From CATOSP01 sp965216155 (lineage in GTDB: Bacteria > Chloroflexota > Dehalococcoidia > Lucifugimonadales > UBA3495): a stretch of 64,000 nucleotides of DNA. The position numbers and the translations under genes were made by a program. Below, one piece after another: positions 16,757-26,927 of this stretch (the stretch's first letter is position 1; each line of letters starts with the position of its first letter). A model generated the notes under the pieces. It was not told the DNA's origin. It was given only the letters and a program-made list of their open reading frames with translations, and did not search any database. The stretch covers positions 496,001 to 560,000 of the forward strand of contig CBDCFD010000005.1 of assembly GCA_965216155.1 (NCBI GenBank), in the 5' to 3' direction.

Positions 16757-16999
16757 ATGAATTGGTGGGTCTTAGCCCTACGTCTAACCGGGTTAGGCTG
16801 GTACGTTGCCCTGTGCATAGTGTTCGGGGTCTGGGGCGGGGTCACGCTGGACCAACTCACCGGCACCACCCCCCTCTTTTTGCTGGTGGGGGTTGTGTTG
16901 GGTAGCATAGTAGCTTTTTGGGGTCTCTATAAGATGGTTTACCCTCTACTGTATGGCAGTAGGCGCGGCGATGATACTGGAACGCGGGAGGACCATTAG
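16757..16999 (+). CDS. atpZ: AtpZ/AtpI-family small membrane protein
   Basis: An 80-residue protein with two transmembrane helices (about 5-30 and 38-60): LRLTGLGWYVALCIVFGVWG ... LVGVVLGSIVAFWGLYKMV. This matches the AtpZ/AtpI group found at the start of F-ATPase operons, where it may help cation uptake or c-ring assembly. ATG 16757 follows GGCGG. Its stop overlaps the GTG start of atpB. Confidence 0.8.
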   Translation: MNWWVLALRLTGLGWYVALCIVFGVWGGVTLDQLTGTTPLFLLVGVVLGSIVAFWGLYKMVYPLLYGSRRGDDTGTREDH

Positions 17000-18039
17000 T
17001 GCCTGCGGGCGCCGGAGCAAAGCGATTCCTGATGGTTGCCGGTTTGGGCCTATTGGTCCTTCTGGTTGTAGGCTTCGTATTCGGGGCCATCGGTTCCAAG
17101 ATGTTCGGCCTCGGCGACGGCTTTCTATCCAAGCCCGAGATACACCTCCCGCCTCAGCCCATCTTCCCCGCTTCCACCCGGGATTATCACCTCGGCTTAA
17201 CCGGCTCAGAGGGCAACACTCTCAAAAACGAGACCGGGACCGAATCTGCCGGTAAAGAGCCGGCCGCCAAGTCCACCGAAGCCGGGCATGAGGCCGAGGA
17301 AGCCCACCACAGTAAGCCACTGGGCCTCACCAAATTTGCGATAACCAACACCCTTCTATCTTCCTGGATTGCAACCATAGTCATCATCATCTTCTTCGTA
17401 GCCGGGGCCGGTAAGAAGCGGATAATACCGGGCCGTTTTCAAGCCCTGGTGGAAACGCTGTTCGAAGCAGCCCTCAACTTCTGCGAAAGCGTGGTTGGCC
17501 GGGAGATGGGCCGCAAAGTCTTCCCCGTCATAGCAACCATCTTCTTTTTCGTCCTGTTCAACGCATGGTTGGCCCTACTTCCCTTCTACCAATTCGCCGG
17601 GTTCGTCATGGACGGAGAGATCAAAGCCCACGTGCTGCGGTCCGCCGGGACCGACCTGAATATGCCGCTCGCCCTGGCTTTGATCTCCTTTGTATTTGTG
17701 GAGTATTGGGGCTTCCGGGCCCATGGGTTCGGTTATCTAAAGAAATTCTTTGCCCTGGGAAACCTTTTCCGGTTGCGGCCATCGGGACTGATCGACGTGT
17801 TCGTAGGGTTCCTTGAACTTATCAGTGAGTTCGTTCGGGTGGTCAGCTTCACATTCCGGTTATTCGGCAACATGACAGCCGGAGAGATTCTGGTGGTGAT
17901 GATCACCTTCCTTGTACCCTTCGTCGCGGCGGAGTTCGTTTTCGGACTCGAACTGCTGGTCGGACTCATTCAGTCCATTATCTTTGCCGCGCTTACCCTG
18001 GTGTTCCTGTCAGTGGCCATCAGCCACGAGGAGCATTAG
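16999..18039 (+). CDS. atpB: ATP synthase F0 subunit a
   Basis: The 346-residue proton-channel subunit has a conserved C-terminal half: VVSFTFRLFGNMTAGEIL carries the essential Arg facing the c-ring, with several membrane helices after residue 115. The first 105 residues are an unusual extension: one membrane helix (12-33), then a Pro/Ser/His/Glu-rich periplasmic-type loop (residues 50-105) before LGLTKFAITNTLLSSW. The start is GTG in a TAGTG overlap with atpZ. Confidence 0.93.
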   Translation: MPAGAGAKRFLMVAGLGLLVLLVVGFVFGAIGSKMFGLGDGFLSKPEIHLPPQPIFPASTRDYHLGLTGSEGNTLKNETGTESAGKEPAAKSTEAGHEAEEAHHSKPLGLTKFAITNTLLSSWIATIVIIIFFVAGAGKKRIIPGRFQALVETLFEAALNFCESVVGREMGRKVFPVIATIFFFVLFNAWLALLPFYQFAGFVMDGEIKAHVLRSAGTDLNMPLALALISFVFVEYWGFRAHGFGYLKKFFALGNLFRLRPSGLIDVFVGFLELISEFVRVVSFTFRLFGNMTAGEILVVMITFLVPFVAAEFVFGLELLVGLIQSIIFAALTLVFLSVAISHEEH

Positions 18040-18192
18040 ACCGGCTGAAAGGTGCAAGAGATAGGTCCCCAAGCTCGCTGGATTCGGGTCGTGACACAGG
18101 GTCCGGCATGGGCCTGGCCTTCAACACAGCGGGGTAATCAGGAGCCGCCGAAAGCTCCGAGACAGATTAGGATACAAGGAGGACAAACGGGC

Positions 18193-18447
18193 ATGGACCT
18201 GTTCCTTTTGCAGGCACTCAGCGCGGAGGCTGCCAAGTACATCGCGGCCGGAATTGCCATAGGCCTTGGGGTCGTCGGTCCCGGCGTCGGCATTGGTATT
18301 CTGGGATCCGGAGCCATGAATGCTATTGGCCGGAACCCCGAAGCTGCTGGTTCGATAACCACCAACATGATCCTTGCGATCGCCTTCGCCGAGGCGTTGG
18401 GTATTTACGCCTTGATCGTGGCCGTAATCCTGTTATTCGTGGTCTAA
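18193..18447 (+). CDS. atpE: ATP synthase F0 subunit c
   Basis: The 84-residue hairpin of two hydrophobic helices has the polar loop (AIGRNPEAAG) and the ion-binding Glu in ILAIAFAEALGIYALIV. No Na+-type signature is obvious, so proton coupling is likely. The frame is open upstream to 18052, but AAGGAGG directly before ATG 18193 sets the start. The 150 nt between atpB and atpE hold no other gene. Confidence 0.95.
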   Translation: MDLFLLQALSAEAAKYIAAGIAIGLGVVGPGVGIGILGSGAMNAIGRNPEAAGSITTNMILAIAFAEALGIYALIVAVILLFVV

Positions 18448-18448
18448 T

Positions 18449-18949
18449 ATGACGCAATTAGGGGTAAACCTTCCCAGCCTGATTGCGTACCTGGTCAACT
18501 TCGTCGTCCTGCTGGGGATACTCTTCTTCTTCGCCTACAAGCCGCTGCTCCGGCTCATGGACCAGCGCGCCGAGCGCATCCGTGAGAGTTTGGAGGCCGC
18601 CGACCAGGCCAGGCAGGAGGCCGCCACCTCCAGGGAAGCCGTCGAAGAGGCCCTCAACGAGGCCCGTCAGCAGGGACAGCGGTTACTGGATCAGACACGC
18701 GAGGCCGCCGAAAGGTACCGCGGCGAGGAGATGGACCGGGCCCGCCAGGAGGCCGACGCCTTCGTCCTGCGCGCCCGCGCCGAGATACAGCGTGAACGGG
18801 ATGCCGCCATCGAAGAGGTCCGCTCCAACTTCGGCGATCTGGCCATCACCGCCGCCGAGCGAGTTATCGGCCGCTCCCTCGACCGTCAGGCACACGAAGA
18901 CCTGATCGCCCAGGTCCTGGAAGAGGGCGCAGACCTCCGGAGGAATTAG
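18449..18949 (+). CDS. atpF: ATP synthase F0 subunit b
   Basis: 166 residues: one N-terminal membrane helix (LIAYLVNFVVLLGILFFFAY), then a long charged coiled coil (residues 40-125) that forms the peripheral stalk, ending IGRSLDRQAHEDLIAQVLEE. It starts 1 nt after atpE. Confidence 0.95.
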   Translation: MTQLGVNLPSLIAYLVNFVVLLGILFFFAYKPLLRLMDQRAERIRESLEAADQARQEAATSREAVEEALNEARQQGQRLLDQTREAAERYRGEEMDRARQEADAFVLRARAEIQRERDAAIEEVRSNFGDLAITAAERVIGRSLDRQAHEDLIAQVLEEGADLRRN

Positions 18950-18955
18950 AAGCCG

Positions 18956-19529
18956 ATGGCAGGTCGCGTCTCCGGTAAGCGTTACGCCCAGGCTATTTTC
19001 GAGTTGGCCCGCGAGCAGGACCAGGTCGACCAATGGTCTGTCGATCTCGACTTGGTCGATCAGGTGGTCCAGGACCCGGAGTTCCGCACCTTCCTGAATC
19101 ACGCCGACGTACCTCTTGAGCAGAAGAGGCAAGCCGTCGACGCGGTCCTGCGCGATGTGCATCCCACAGTCCGCAACATGTTGCATGTGTTGGTCTCCAG
19201 GGGCCTCGCCGACTCCGTGATAGGTCTCCGGGACAGCTACACTGAGCTTCTGGACGATCATCACGGCAGGCAGCGTGTGGGGATCACGTCCGCCGTGCCC
19301 CTCGAAGATGCACAACTCGAGCGGATAACCCGGTTCATCTCTGACATCACGCGGCGGGAAGTAGTAATTACCACCCAGGTGGACGAATCCATTATGGGTG
19401 GCATTGTCATCCAGATCGGAGACCAGCTTTTGGACGGCAGCACCCGGTCCAAGTTGGAAGGACTGCGCAACCAAATGCATTCGGCGGTGATTGGGCCCGG
19501 GTTCTCAACCGGGCAAGAGGGAGAAACCA

Positions 19530-19540
<11 letters not shown>
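18956..19540 (+). CDS. atpH: ATP synthase F1 subunit delta
   Basis: The 194-residue stalk protein begins MAGRVSGKRYAQAIFELARE and has the C-terminal signature VDESIMGGIVIQIGDQLLDG with KLEGLRNQM. It links F1 to the b subunits. The end overlaps the atpA start by 11 nt, suggesting coupled translation. Confidence 0.95.
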
Positions 19541-21041
<1,501 letters not shown>

Positions 21042-21103
21042 CACTGCTGGAACAGGCGGCGTATATTCGCCCCGTTAACATGGATGCTGCAGGAAAGAGA
21101 TAA

Positions 21104-21967
21104 ATGCCCAGCGTAAGAGACATACGACGCCGCATCCGAAGTATACAGAACACCGGCAAAGTGACCAACGCCATGTCGTTGATCGCTGCTTCCAAGATGC
21201 GCCGCGCCCAGAACGCGGTTACCCAGGGCAGGCCCTTCGCCGAGAAGATTCAAGAGATCATATCCCACCTTGCCGCCCAGCCGGTGGATGACGCCACCGG
21301 TGTGCATCCACTTCTCCGGGCAAGGCCGGTCCAGCGAGTTGGTGTGCTGGTTATCACTCCCGACCGCGGCCTCTGCGGCGGTCTCCACTCCAACCTGAAC
21401 CGGCGCGTTGGTCAGTTCATGTTGGAACAAGAAGCGCCGGTTACAGCCATAGCCGTTGGGAGAAAAGGCCGGGACTTCCTGGCCCGCTACGGTCGAGACC
21501 TCCAGGCAGTGTTCACCGACTTGCCGGAAAGGCCTGAACTAGCCGACACGACCGCGATTTCCAGCCTGGTGATCGATTCCTATGCGGATGGCGAGGTGGA
21601 CGAGGTCTACCTGGCCTACACCCGGTTCGTATCCACAGTCTCCCAGATCCCAACCATCGCCCGGCTCTTGCCCGTCACGCCCGCAGAGCTCACCGCTCCT
21701 GAGATGGTGGGCTACATCTATGAGCCTGATACCCTGGGAGTGCTGGCAAGCCTGCTTCCCCGCTTCGTCGAGATGGAAGTCTACCATTCACTGCTCGAGG
21801 CCATAGCCAGCGAGCAGTCGGCGCGTATGGTCGCCATGCGCAACGCGACGGACAACGCGGAGGAGTTGGGCAGCGATCTGACGTTAGAAATGAACAAGAT
21901 ACGCCAGGACAGCATCACCAACGAGTTGCTGGACCTGATTGGCGGTCAGGTAGCCGCAGAGGGCTAG
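21104..21967 (+). CDS. atpG: ATP synthase F1 subunit gamma
   Basis: The 287-residue rotor-shaft subunit begins with the family signature RDIRRRIRSIQNTGKVTNAM, contains ITPDRGLCGGLHSNLNR, and ends NEEL-like: ATDNAEELGSDLTLEMNKIR with ITNELLDLIGG. AGGAAAGAG precedes the ATG. Confidence 0.96.
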   Translation: MPSVRDIRRRIRSIQNTGKVTNAMSLIAASKMRRAQNAVTQGRPFAEKIQEIISHLAAQPVDDATGVHPLLRARPVQRVGVLVITPDRGLCGGLHSNLNRRVGQFMLEQEAPVTAIAVGRKGRDFLARYGRDLQAVFTDLPERPELADTTAISSLVIDSYADGEVDEVYLAYTRFVSTVSQIPTIARLLPVTPAELTAPEMVGYIYEPDTLGVLASLLPRFVEMEVYHSLLEAIASEQSARMVAMRNATDNAEELGSDLTLEMNKIRQDSITNELLDLIGGQVAAEG

Positions 21968-21973
21968 GCTGGG

Positions 21974-22348
21974 ATGGGTCTGATCATTAAAGACTATAAG
22001 GTCACCGGGGATCAGGACAGCTCTACCGTGCGAGTCCTATACGACACCGGGGCGGGCGCCTCGTTCGTCCGTCGGAACATCGCGGAGCCATTGGGCGTTA
22101 TTGTTCCTTCGCCAATCCCTATGACATTTACGATGGCCGACGGTCAGGAAGCCTTCAAGGTGGACCGGTCGATCCAACTGGCTGTGACGGTTGATGACTT
22201 GCAGCTTTTGTACACGTTTTTCGTCGTGGATGAACTGGCCGAAGAGCTGATTATCGGCGCGGACATGATGCAACGTTGGAAGATCAGCCTTGACTTGGAC
22301 AATGAGGCGGTTTCCATCGATCCCCGAGCCCTTTACATGAGAGCATAG
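21974..22348 (+). CDS. Retropepsin-like aspartic protease inside the atp operon
   Basis: The 124-residue protein has the single-domain retropepsin layout. The catalytic D-T/S-G is VLYDTGAGASFVRR (Asp24). A flap-like middle follows (MTFTMADGQEAFKVDRS), and the late hydrophobic-hydrophobic-Gly motif is ELIIGADMMQRW. Proteins of this size act as homodimers in the family. The gene starts 6 nt after atpG and ends 40 nt before atpD, same strand, so it is cotranscribed with ATP synthase genes. No signal peptide or membrane helix is visible. Its substrate is unknown; a role in processing or quality control of the complex is inference from position only. Confidence 0.8.
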   Translation: MGLIIKDYKVTGDQDSSTVRVLYDTGAGASFVRRNIAEPLGVIVPSPIPMTFTMADGQEAFKVDRSIQLAVTVDDLQLLYTFFVVDELAEELIIGADMMQRWKISLDLDNEAVSIDPRALYMRA

Positions 22349-22387
22349 CGCCCGGCCCCGGCGCTTATCTGGTTTCAGGAGAAGAAT

Positions 22388-23785
22388 ATGGCCACCGGAA
22401 AAGTCGTACAAGTAATCGGCACTGTGGTCGACGTGGAGTACCCCCCGAACGAACTCCCCAGCCTATTCGACGCATTGGTGTTGGACAACAGCGGCGAGAG
22501 GCTGATACTGGAAGTCCAGCAGCACATCGGCAACAACTGGGTGCGCTGCCTCGCCCTGGGCGCAACCGAAGGTCTCGCCCGCGGCGTGGACGTTGAGGAC
22601 ACCGGGCAAAAAGTGACAGTACCCGTGGGCCAGGAAACCCTGGGCCGGCTGTTCGACGTGTCGGGTACTCCCCTGGACAACCTGGGACCGGTGGAAGCGG
22701 GGGAGCACTGGCCCATCCACCGGGACCCACCCCCATTCGACGACCAGAACCCCAGCATTGAAATCCTCGAAACCGGGATCAAGGTCTTCGACCTCATCAC
22801 CCCCTTCATGAAGGGTGGGAAGATCGGCGCTTACGGCGGCGCAGGCGTCGGCAAGACGGTCATCATTCAGGAGCTCATTCGCAACATCGGAGCGGAACAT
22901 CAGGGCGTGTCGGTCTTCGCCGGCGTGGGTGAGCGGTCCCGTGAGGGCAACGACCTCTGGCACGAGATGCAAGACTCCGGCGTGTTGTCCAGCACAGTGC
23001 TGGTGTTCGGTCAGATGAACGAGACCCCCGGCGTGCGCGCCAGAATCGGCTTGACCGGCCTCACTATGTGCGAGTATTTCCGCGACGTGGAGCACCAGGA
23101 CGTGTTGCTGTTCGTCGATAACATCTACCGCTACATCTTGGCGGGCATGGAAGTGTCTGCCCTCCTGGGCCGGATGCCCTCCGCAGTCGGTTACCAGCCC
23201 ACGCTGGGCACCGAGATGGGTGCGCTGCAAGAGAGGATCACCTCCACTAAATCGGGCTCCATCACCTCCTTCCAGGCCATTTACGTACCCGCTGACGACT
23301 ACACCGACCCCGGTATCGTGACCACTTTCGGTCACTTGGACGGCGTGGTGTCGCTGGAGCGTTCCCTGGCGGCCCAGGGACTGTACCCGGCGGTTGACCC
23401 GCTGGCGTCCTACTCACGGATTCTTGAGCCTGGCATAGTCGGCGACGAGCATTACCAGGTCGCGCGGGGCGTGCAGCAAGTGTTGCAGCGCTACAAGGAC
23501 CTGCAAGACATCATCGCCATTCTGGGAATCGAAGAATTGTCCGAAGAAGACAAGCTGACCGTCTTCCGGGCCAGGAAGATCCAGCGCTTCCTAACCCAGC
23601 CCTTCTTCGTGGCGCAGGCGTTCACCAACCAGGCTGGCAAGTACGTACCGGTCCGGGAGACCGTCCGGGGTTTCAGTGAGATTCTGGAAGGGAAATACGA
23701 CGACCTGCCGGAGCAAGCCTTTTACATGGTTGGGACCATCGACGAGGCAATAGAGAAGGCGGCCCAGTCCGCCGTTGCGGCGTAG
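22388..23785 (+). CDS. atpD: ATP synthase F1 subunit beta
   Basis: The 465-residue catalytic subunit has GGAGVGKTVIIQELIRN (P-loop), VFAGVGERSREGNDLW, LFVDNIYRYILAGMEVSALLGRMPSAVGYQPTL, and SGSITSFQAIYVPADDYTDP, which includes the catalytic and adenine-contact residues. It has normal length and is intact. Confidence 0.97.
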   Translation: MATGKVVQVIGTVVDVEYPPNELPSLFDALVLDNSGERLILEVQQHIGNNWVRCLALGATEGLARGVDVEDTGQKVTVPVGQETLGRLFDVSGTPLDNLGPVEAGEHWPIHRDPPPFDDQNPSIEILETGIKVFDLITPFMKGGKIGAYGGAGVGKTVIIQELIRNIGAEHQGVSVFAGVGERSREGNDLWHEMQDSGVLSSTVLVFGQMNETPGVRARIGLTGLTMCEYFRDVEHQDVLLFVDNIYRYILAGMEVSALLGRMPSAVGYQPTLGTEMGALQERITSTKSGSITSFQAIYVPADDYTDPGIVTTFGHLDGVVSLERSLAAQGLYPAVDPLASYSRILEPGIVGDEHYQVARGVQQVLQRYKDLQDIIAILGIEELSEEDKLTVFRARKIQRFLTQPFFVAQAFTNQAGKYVPVRETVRGFSEILEGKYDDLPEQAFYMVGTIDEAIEKAAQSAVAA

Positions 23786-24014
23786 GCTTGGAGTAGCCCC
23801 CAGAACGTCTCTGGTAGCCCGGCGTAAACCCTCTGATGAGCCGGACCCTGTGATTAGTCGTCGAACTAATCGCCCATAACGAAGTCGGCATTTCAGACCA
23901 CGCCAGCCGCGAGTCAGAGGTGAGACTTGCCTTACGCGAGGGAGACGTCTACAGGGCGGGCTAGTCGGGCAGAGTTTTCAAGTTAATCCCCCTGGAAACG
24001 TAGGAGGGCAACCA
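23786..24014. other. 229-nt gap between atpD and atpC
   Basis: This spacer is unusually long for an otherwise tight operon. It has no supported gene. A small hairpin (GATTAGT 23852-23858 / ACTAATC 23865-23871) is the only structure I see. It may be a partial attenuator or the scar of a lost insertion. Confidence 0.4.
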
Positions 24015-24467
24015 TTGGCCACGATGCAGTTGGAGATAATCAGCGCCGAGAGGCAGGTCTACAGCGACGAGGTCGATGTGGTCGTAGCCCCAGGCATAGA
24101 CGGCGAGTTGGGCATTCTCCCTCATCATGCGCCGCTTATGACGGTCCTGCAACCAGGTGAAGTGCTGGTCCGGAAGGACGGCGAGGAGACCTACCTGGCC
24201 GTGACCGGCGGGTTCATGGAAGTGATTGGCAACAAGGTGACCATTCTCGCCGACGCTTGCGAACGCTCCGACGAGATCGACGAGGCACGGGCACAGGAAG
24301 CGGTGGCGCGAGCCCAAGAACGAATCTCAAGCCACGCCACCGACATGCAGTTGGAACAGGCCGTTGGCTCTATGAGGCGGGCGCAGGTGAGGCTAAATGT
24401 CTCCCGCAGGCGTCGGACTCGCGGAGGGTCTGGACAGCAGCAGGCCCCCGGAGCGGGCTCGAGTTAG
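24015..24467 (+). CDS. atpC: ATP synthase F1 subunit epsilon
   Basis: The 150-residue subunit has an N-terminal beta-sandwich (MQLEIISAERQVYSDEVDVV, GELGILPHHAPLMTVLQPGE) and a C-terminal helical hairpin starting near residue 90. AGGAGGG lies 7 nt before TTG 24015; ATG 24024 is the alternative. The last 20 residues (SRRRRTRGGSGQQQAPGAGS) are a basic, Gly-rich tail unlike the family core. The stop codon TAG spans the boundary of a MITE, so the insertion may have fixed the present C terminus. Confidence 0.93.
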   Translation: MATMQLEIISAERQVYSDEVDVVVAPGIDGELGILPHHAPLMTVLQPGEVLVRKDGEETYLAVTGGFMEVIGNKVTILADACERSDEIDEARAQEAVARAQERISSHATDMQLEQAVGSMRRAQVRLNVSRRRRTRGGSGQQQAPGAGSS

Positions 24468-24612
24468 AGACTATCTCAAAACTTGGCGCGGCGCCCATCC
24501 GCAATTCCCGCGAAGAGCCTGCCCTCGGCTTGAACGGGGGCGGGAATCTATGGGCTTCGGTCAGTGATGCCAGTATCTCAGCAGGACCAGTTGATTTTGA
24601 GATAGTTTCTTA
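24464..24612. mobile_element. Miniature inverted-repeat element (MITE) at the end of atpC
   Basis: Terminal inverted repeats GAGACTATCTCAAAA (24467-24481) and TTTTGAGATAGTTTC (24595-24609) differ at one base. They are flanked by TTA on both sides (24464-24466 and 24610-24612), a 3-bp target duplication as in IS5-group elements. The 143-bp body has no ORF but contains further inverted segments (CCCAT...TTCCCGC / GCGGGAA...ATGGG). It needs a transposase in trans. The left TTA+G supplies the TAG stop of atpC. Confidence 0.75.
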
Positions 24613-24637
24613 ATAGGCTCTCCACCCCGAGGCCGGG

Positions 24638-25300
24638 TTACTCTTCCGTACCCTCAGTCAAATAGTACGTCATTGACTGGAGCGACAGCACGGGGTCGAT
24701 GTTCCGAATCTTCACCCCTTCCGTCACCTGGGGACTGATGGGAGCGTAGTTCAACACCGCTCTCACCCCGCACTCTACCAGCCGGTCCACGACTTCCTGC
24801 GTATGGTCCGTCGGGACCGCCACAATCGCAATCGAAATGTTCCTCTCCCGCACTTCCTGGGCAAGCTGCTTCATGGGAAGGACTTCCAACCCGGCCACGT
24901 GCTGGCCCACGACTTCCGGGTTGGAGTCGAACGCGGCGGCCAGATTGAACCCGTCGGGTGTGAAACCGGGGTAGCTGAGGATCGCGCGGCCGAGCCGGCC
25001 AACCCCCACAACCGCCACGTTCCAGTATGAGTTGAGGCCCAGTATCTCCTTTAGCCGCGCCAGCAAGTGGGATACACTGTAACCTCTGCCCTGCTTGCCG
25101 AAACGGCCAAAGTAGCTGAGGTCCTTGCGAATCTGGGCAGGGGTGACCTGGAGTTTTTCCCCAAGCTGCTGGGAGCTTACTACCTGAGCGCCTTCCTGCA
25201 CCAGACGGCTCAGAATGCGCACGTATTGGGGGAGGCGTGCTACTACTACTTCCGGCGCCTCGGACCTGTCCTGTCGAGGCGGGTACGAGTCAAAGGCCAT
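24638..25300 (-). CDS. rex: Redox-sensing transcriptional repressor Rex
   Basis: The 220-residue NAD(H)-responsive repressor has an N-terminal winged helix (about 20-80): RLPQYVRILSRLVQEGAQVV, LQVTPAQIRKDLSYFGRFGK. A Rossmann domain follows, with VAVVGVGRLGRAILSY and the C-terminal swapped helix (SLQSMTYYL). High NADH releases it from operators of respiratory or fermentative genes. A Rex-type operator lies in its own upstream region, which implies autoregulation. Its position directly after the ATP synthase operon, on the opposite strand, fits energy control. Confidence 0.95.
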   Translation of the reverse strand: MAFDSYPPRQDRSEAPEVVVARLPQYVRILSRLVQEGAQVVSSQQLGEKLQVTPAQIRKDLSYFGRFGKQGRGYSVSHLLARLKEILGLNSYWNVAVVGVGRLGRAILSYPGFTPDGFNLAAAFDSNPEVVGQHVAGLEVLPMKQLAQEVRERNISIAIVAVPTDHTQEVVDRLVECGVRAVLNYAPISPQVTEGVKIRNIDPVLSLQSMTYYLTEGTEE

Positions 25301-25417
25301 AAACTCCTGGATCTACGCGGACACGCTCCTAGTGTGGGACCCGCATCCCGTCAACCCTCAAAGGGCTGGAAAGCCGGACCATAGAGATGCGAGTGTTCCG
25401 CATCTATAGCTGGCAAG

Positions 25418-25449
25418 TATAATCTATAATGAGCGGGTTGATGCGTCAA
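25418..25449 (-). promoter_or_regulatory. Candidate rex promoter
   Basis: On the minus strand TTGACG (25449-25444) is followed by an AT-rich -10 region (ATTATAGATTATA, 25430-25418). A TAGATT hexamer sits at 17-nt spacing and TATAGA at 15 nt. It lies about 120 bp upstream of the rex start and directly next to the Rex-like operator. Confidence 0.45.
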
Positions 25450-25454
25450 GGGAA

Positions 25455-25472
25455 TCGTGAAATTATTCGCGA
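25455..25472. promoter_or_regulatory. Putative Rex operator
   Basis: TCGTGAA-ATTA-TTCGCGA is an 18-bp inverted repeat with the 7-4-7 geometry of known Rex sites (consensus TTGTGAA-N4-TTCACAA). The arms match each other at 6 of 7 positions. It sits between the divergent rex and DUF503 genes, just upstream of the candidate rex -35 box. Confidence 0.65.
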
Positions 25473-25597
25473 ATTACCGTCTGTCTGGCCGGATGACTCC
25501 TTGAGAAGTCCACATGCACCGCAAAAAGCTAAGGAAATCGTAAGCTTGTCGCGCCAACCAGGGCGTCCCGGCAGGCCGGGGCGCCTGGAGACGTAGC

Positions 25598-25891
25598 ATG
25601 CACATCGGGTACTGCACGATGGAGTTGTATCTACCGGAAAGCCACAGCCTGAAGGGAAGGCGTCAGGTGGCCCGGTCAGTCGCGGCCCGTGTGCGCAACC
25701 AATTCAACGTCGCCGTGGCCGAGGTAGACAACGGGGACCTTTGGCAACGGCTCACCCTTGGCATCTGCTGCCTGAGCAATGACCCAAGCTATGTGGAACA
25801 GACCATCTCCCGGGTCGCTGAGTTTATCGAAGACAGCAGACCAGACGTGCAGCTTCTCGATTACCAGATCGAGATGATCTCCGGGGTCTAA
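25598..25891 (+). CDS. DUF503 (YlxP-like) protein
   Basis: The 97-residue protein begins MHIGYCTMELYLPESHSLKG, followed by RRQVARSVAARVRNQFNVAVAEV and LTLGICCLSNDPSYVEQTI, the full DUF503 pattern. Members are often near ribosome-maturation genes, and their role is not firmly known. Here it stands alone, divergent from rex, and could share the Rex operator region. Confidence 0.88.
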   Translation: MHIGYCTMELYLPESHSLKGRRQVARSVAARVRNQFNVAVAEVDNGDLWQRLTLGICCLSNDPSYVEQTISRVAEFIEDSRPDVQLLDYQIEMISGV

Positions 25892-25911
25892 GCCTGGCAA
25901 TTATCCGGGTC

Positions 25912-26796
25912 CTACCTGGCCCCGCCGCTACCGGATACGGACTGTAGAAAATCCTCCATTGCATCCCAGTAGACTCGCCCGCCTGCTACGTATGTATCGT
26001 TGTGACCTGCGCCGGGCAAGAGCCGGAACTGCTTGGGTCCAGTGGCCGCGTCAAATAGCCTCTTGCCCTCGGCCACCGGAATGGTCTGGTCCGCGTCGCC
26101 GTGCAGGATGAGGACCGGTGCTTTGACCCGGGAGATACGCTCCAGAGAATCGTACCTGCCCCGGATAAGCCGGTGGAACGGCGCCCACGGGAAGGCGATA
26201 CGGGCCATGTTGCTTACAGACGTGAATGGGGCTACCAATACCAGCCCCAGCGGCTCGTCGGCCGTGGCCAGCTCTACCGCCACCGCTGTGCCCAGGGACC
26301 TGCCAAAGTAGACTATCTTGCCCGGGTCCACGTCTCCCCGCCCTTTGAGGTACGCCAGCGCCGCTCGTGCGTCTCTGTACGTGCCGCGCTCGGTGGGTTT
26401 ACCCTCGCTGCGGCCGTAGCCCCGGTAATCAAAAACGAACTGATTCACGCCCAGCCGGTGATGAAACAGGGCGACCTCGTCCAATCTGTGGCTGATGTTC
26501 CCCCCGTTCCCATGGAACCAGAGCCAAGTGACTTCACCGGGACCGGGAACGTACCAACTGTGGAGCGTCAGCCCGTCTTCGGTCCTGAAGAACACCTCTT
26601 CATAGCTCAAGCCTAGTTGGCCCGGCGTGGCCACGAGGTTGGAGTCAGGGTAGTAGACGAATCGCTTCTCGATTTGGCCCCAGAACATCAAGGAGACCAC
26701 TAGAATCACCAGGATTGCGCCAGCACATAGCCCTGTGCGGGACCGGGCAATCCGCCATGACCTATGCGGCACAGTCAAGGGGGAGGTCGGTCCCAT
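25912..26796 (-). CDS. Membrane-anchored alpha/beta hydrolase (BEM46/ABHD-like)
   Basis: 294 residues from ATG 26796; the longer frame to 27126 overlaps the next gene. One N-terminal membrane anchor (GAILVILVVSLMFWGQIEK) precedes an alpha/beta hydrolase fold. The oxyanion region is WLWFHGNGGNISHRL, the nucleophile is in GRSLGTAVAVELA (GxSxG), the acid in LHGDADQTIPV and the His in GAGHNDTY. The family is that of serine hydrolases or esterases of unknown substrate. It lies 132 bp downstream of a zinc-ribbon gene on the same strand. Confidence 0.88.
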   Translation of the reverse strand: MGPTSPLTVPHRSWRIARSRTGLCAGAILVILVVSLMFWGQIEKRFVYYPDSNLVATPGQLGLSYEEVFFRTEDGLTLHSWYVPGPGEVTWLWFHGNGGNISHRLDEVALFHHRLGVNQFVFDYRGYGRSEGKPTERGTYRDARAALAYLKGRGDVDPGKIVYFGRSLGTAVAVELATADEPLGLVLVAPFTSVSNMARIAFPWAPFHRLIRGRYDSLERISRVKAPVLILHGDADQTIPVAEGKRLFDAATGPKQFRLLPGAGHNDTYVAGGRVYWDAMEDFLQSVSGSGGAR

Positions 26797-26927
26797 AACA
26801 CAGCGTCCCTTGGGCTTCCGTGGGCCTGGTGAACCGGTGGCAACACCTGAACACGAGGTTCGCAACCACCGTGAATCAGGCTGTGGAGAGAGTATCGGAC
26901 CCGGCCACTGGGACTTGCAGATCCCGG

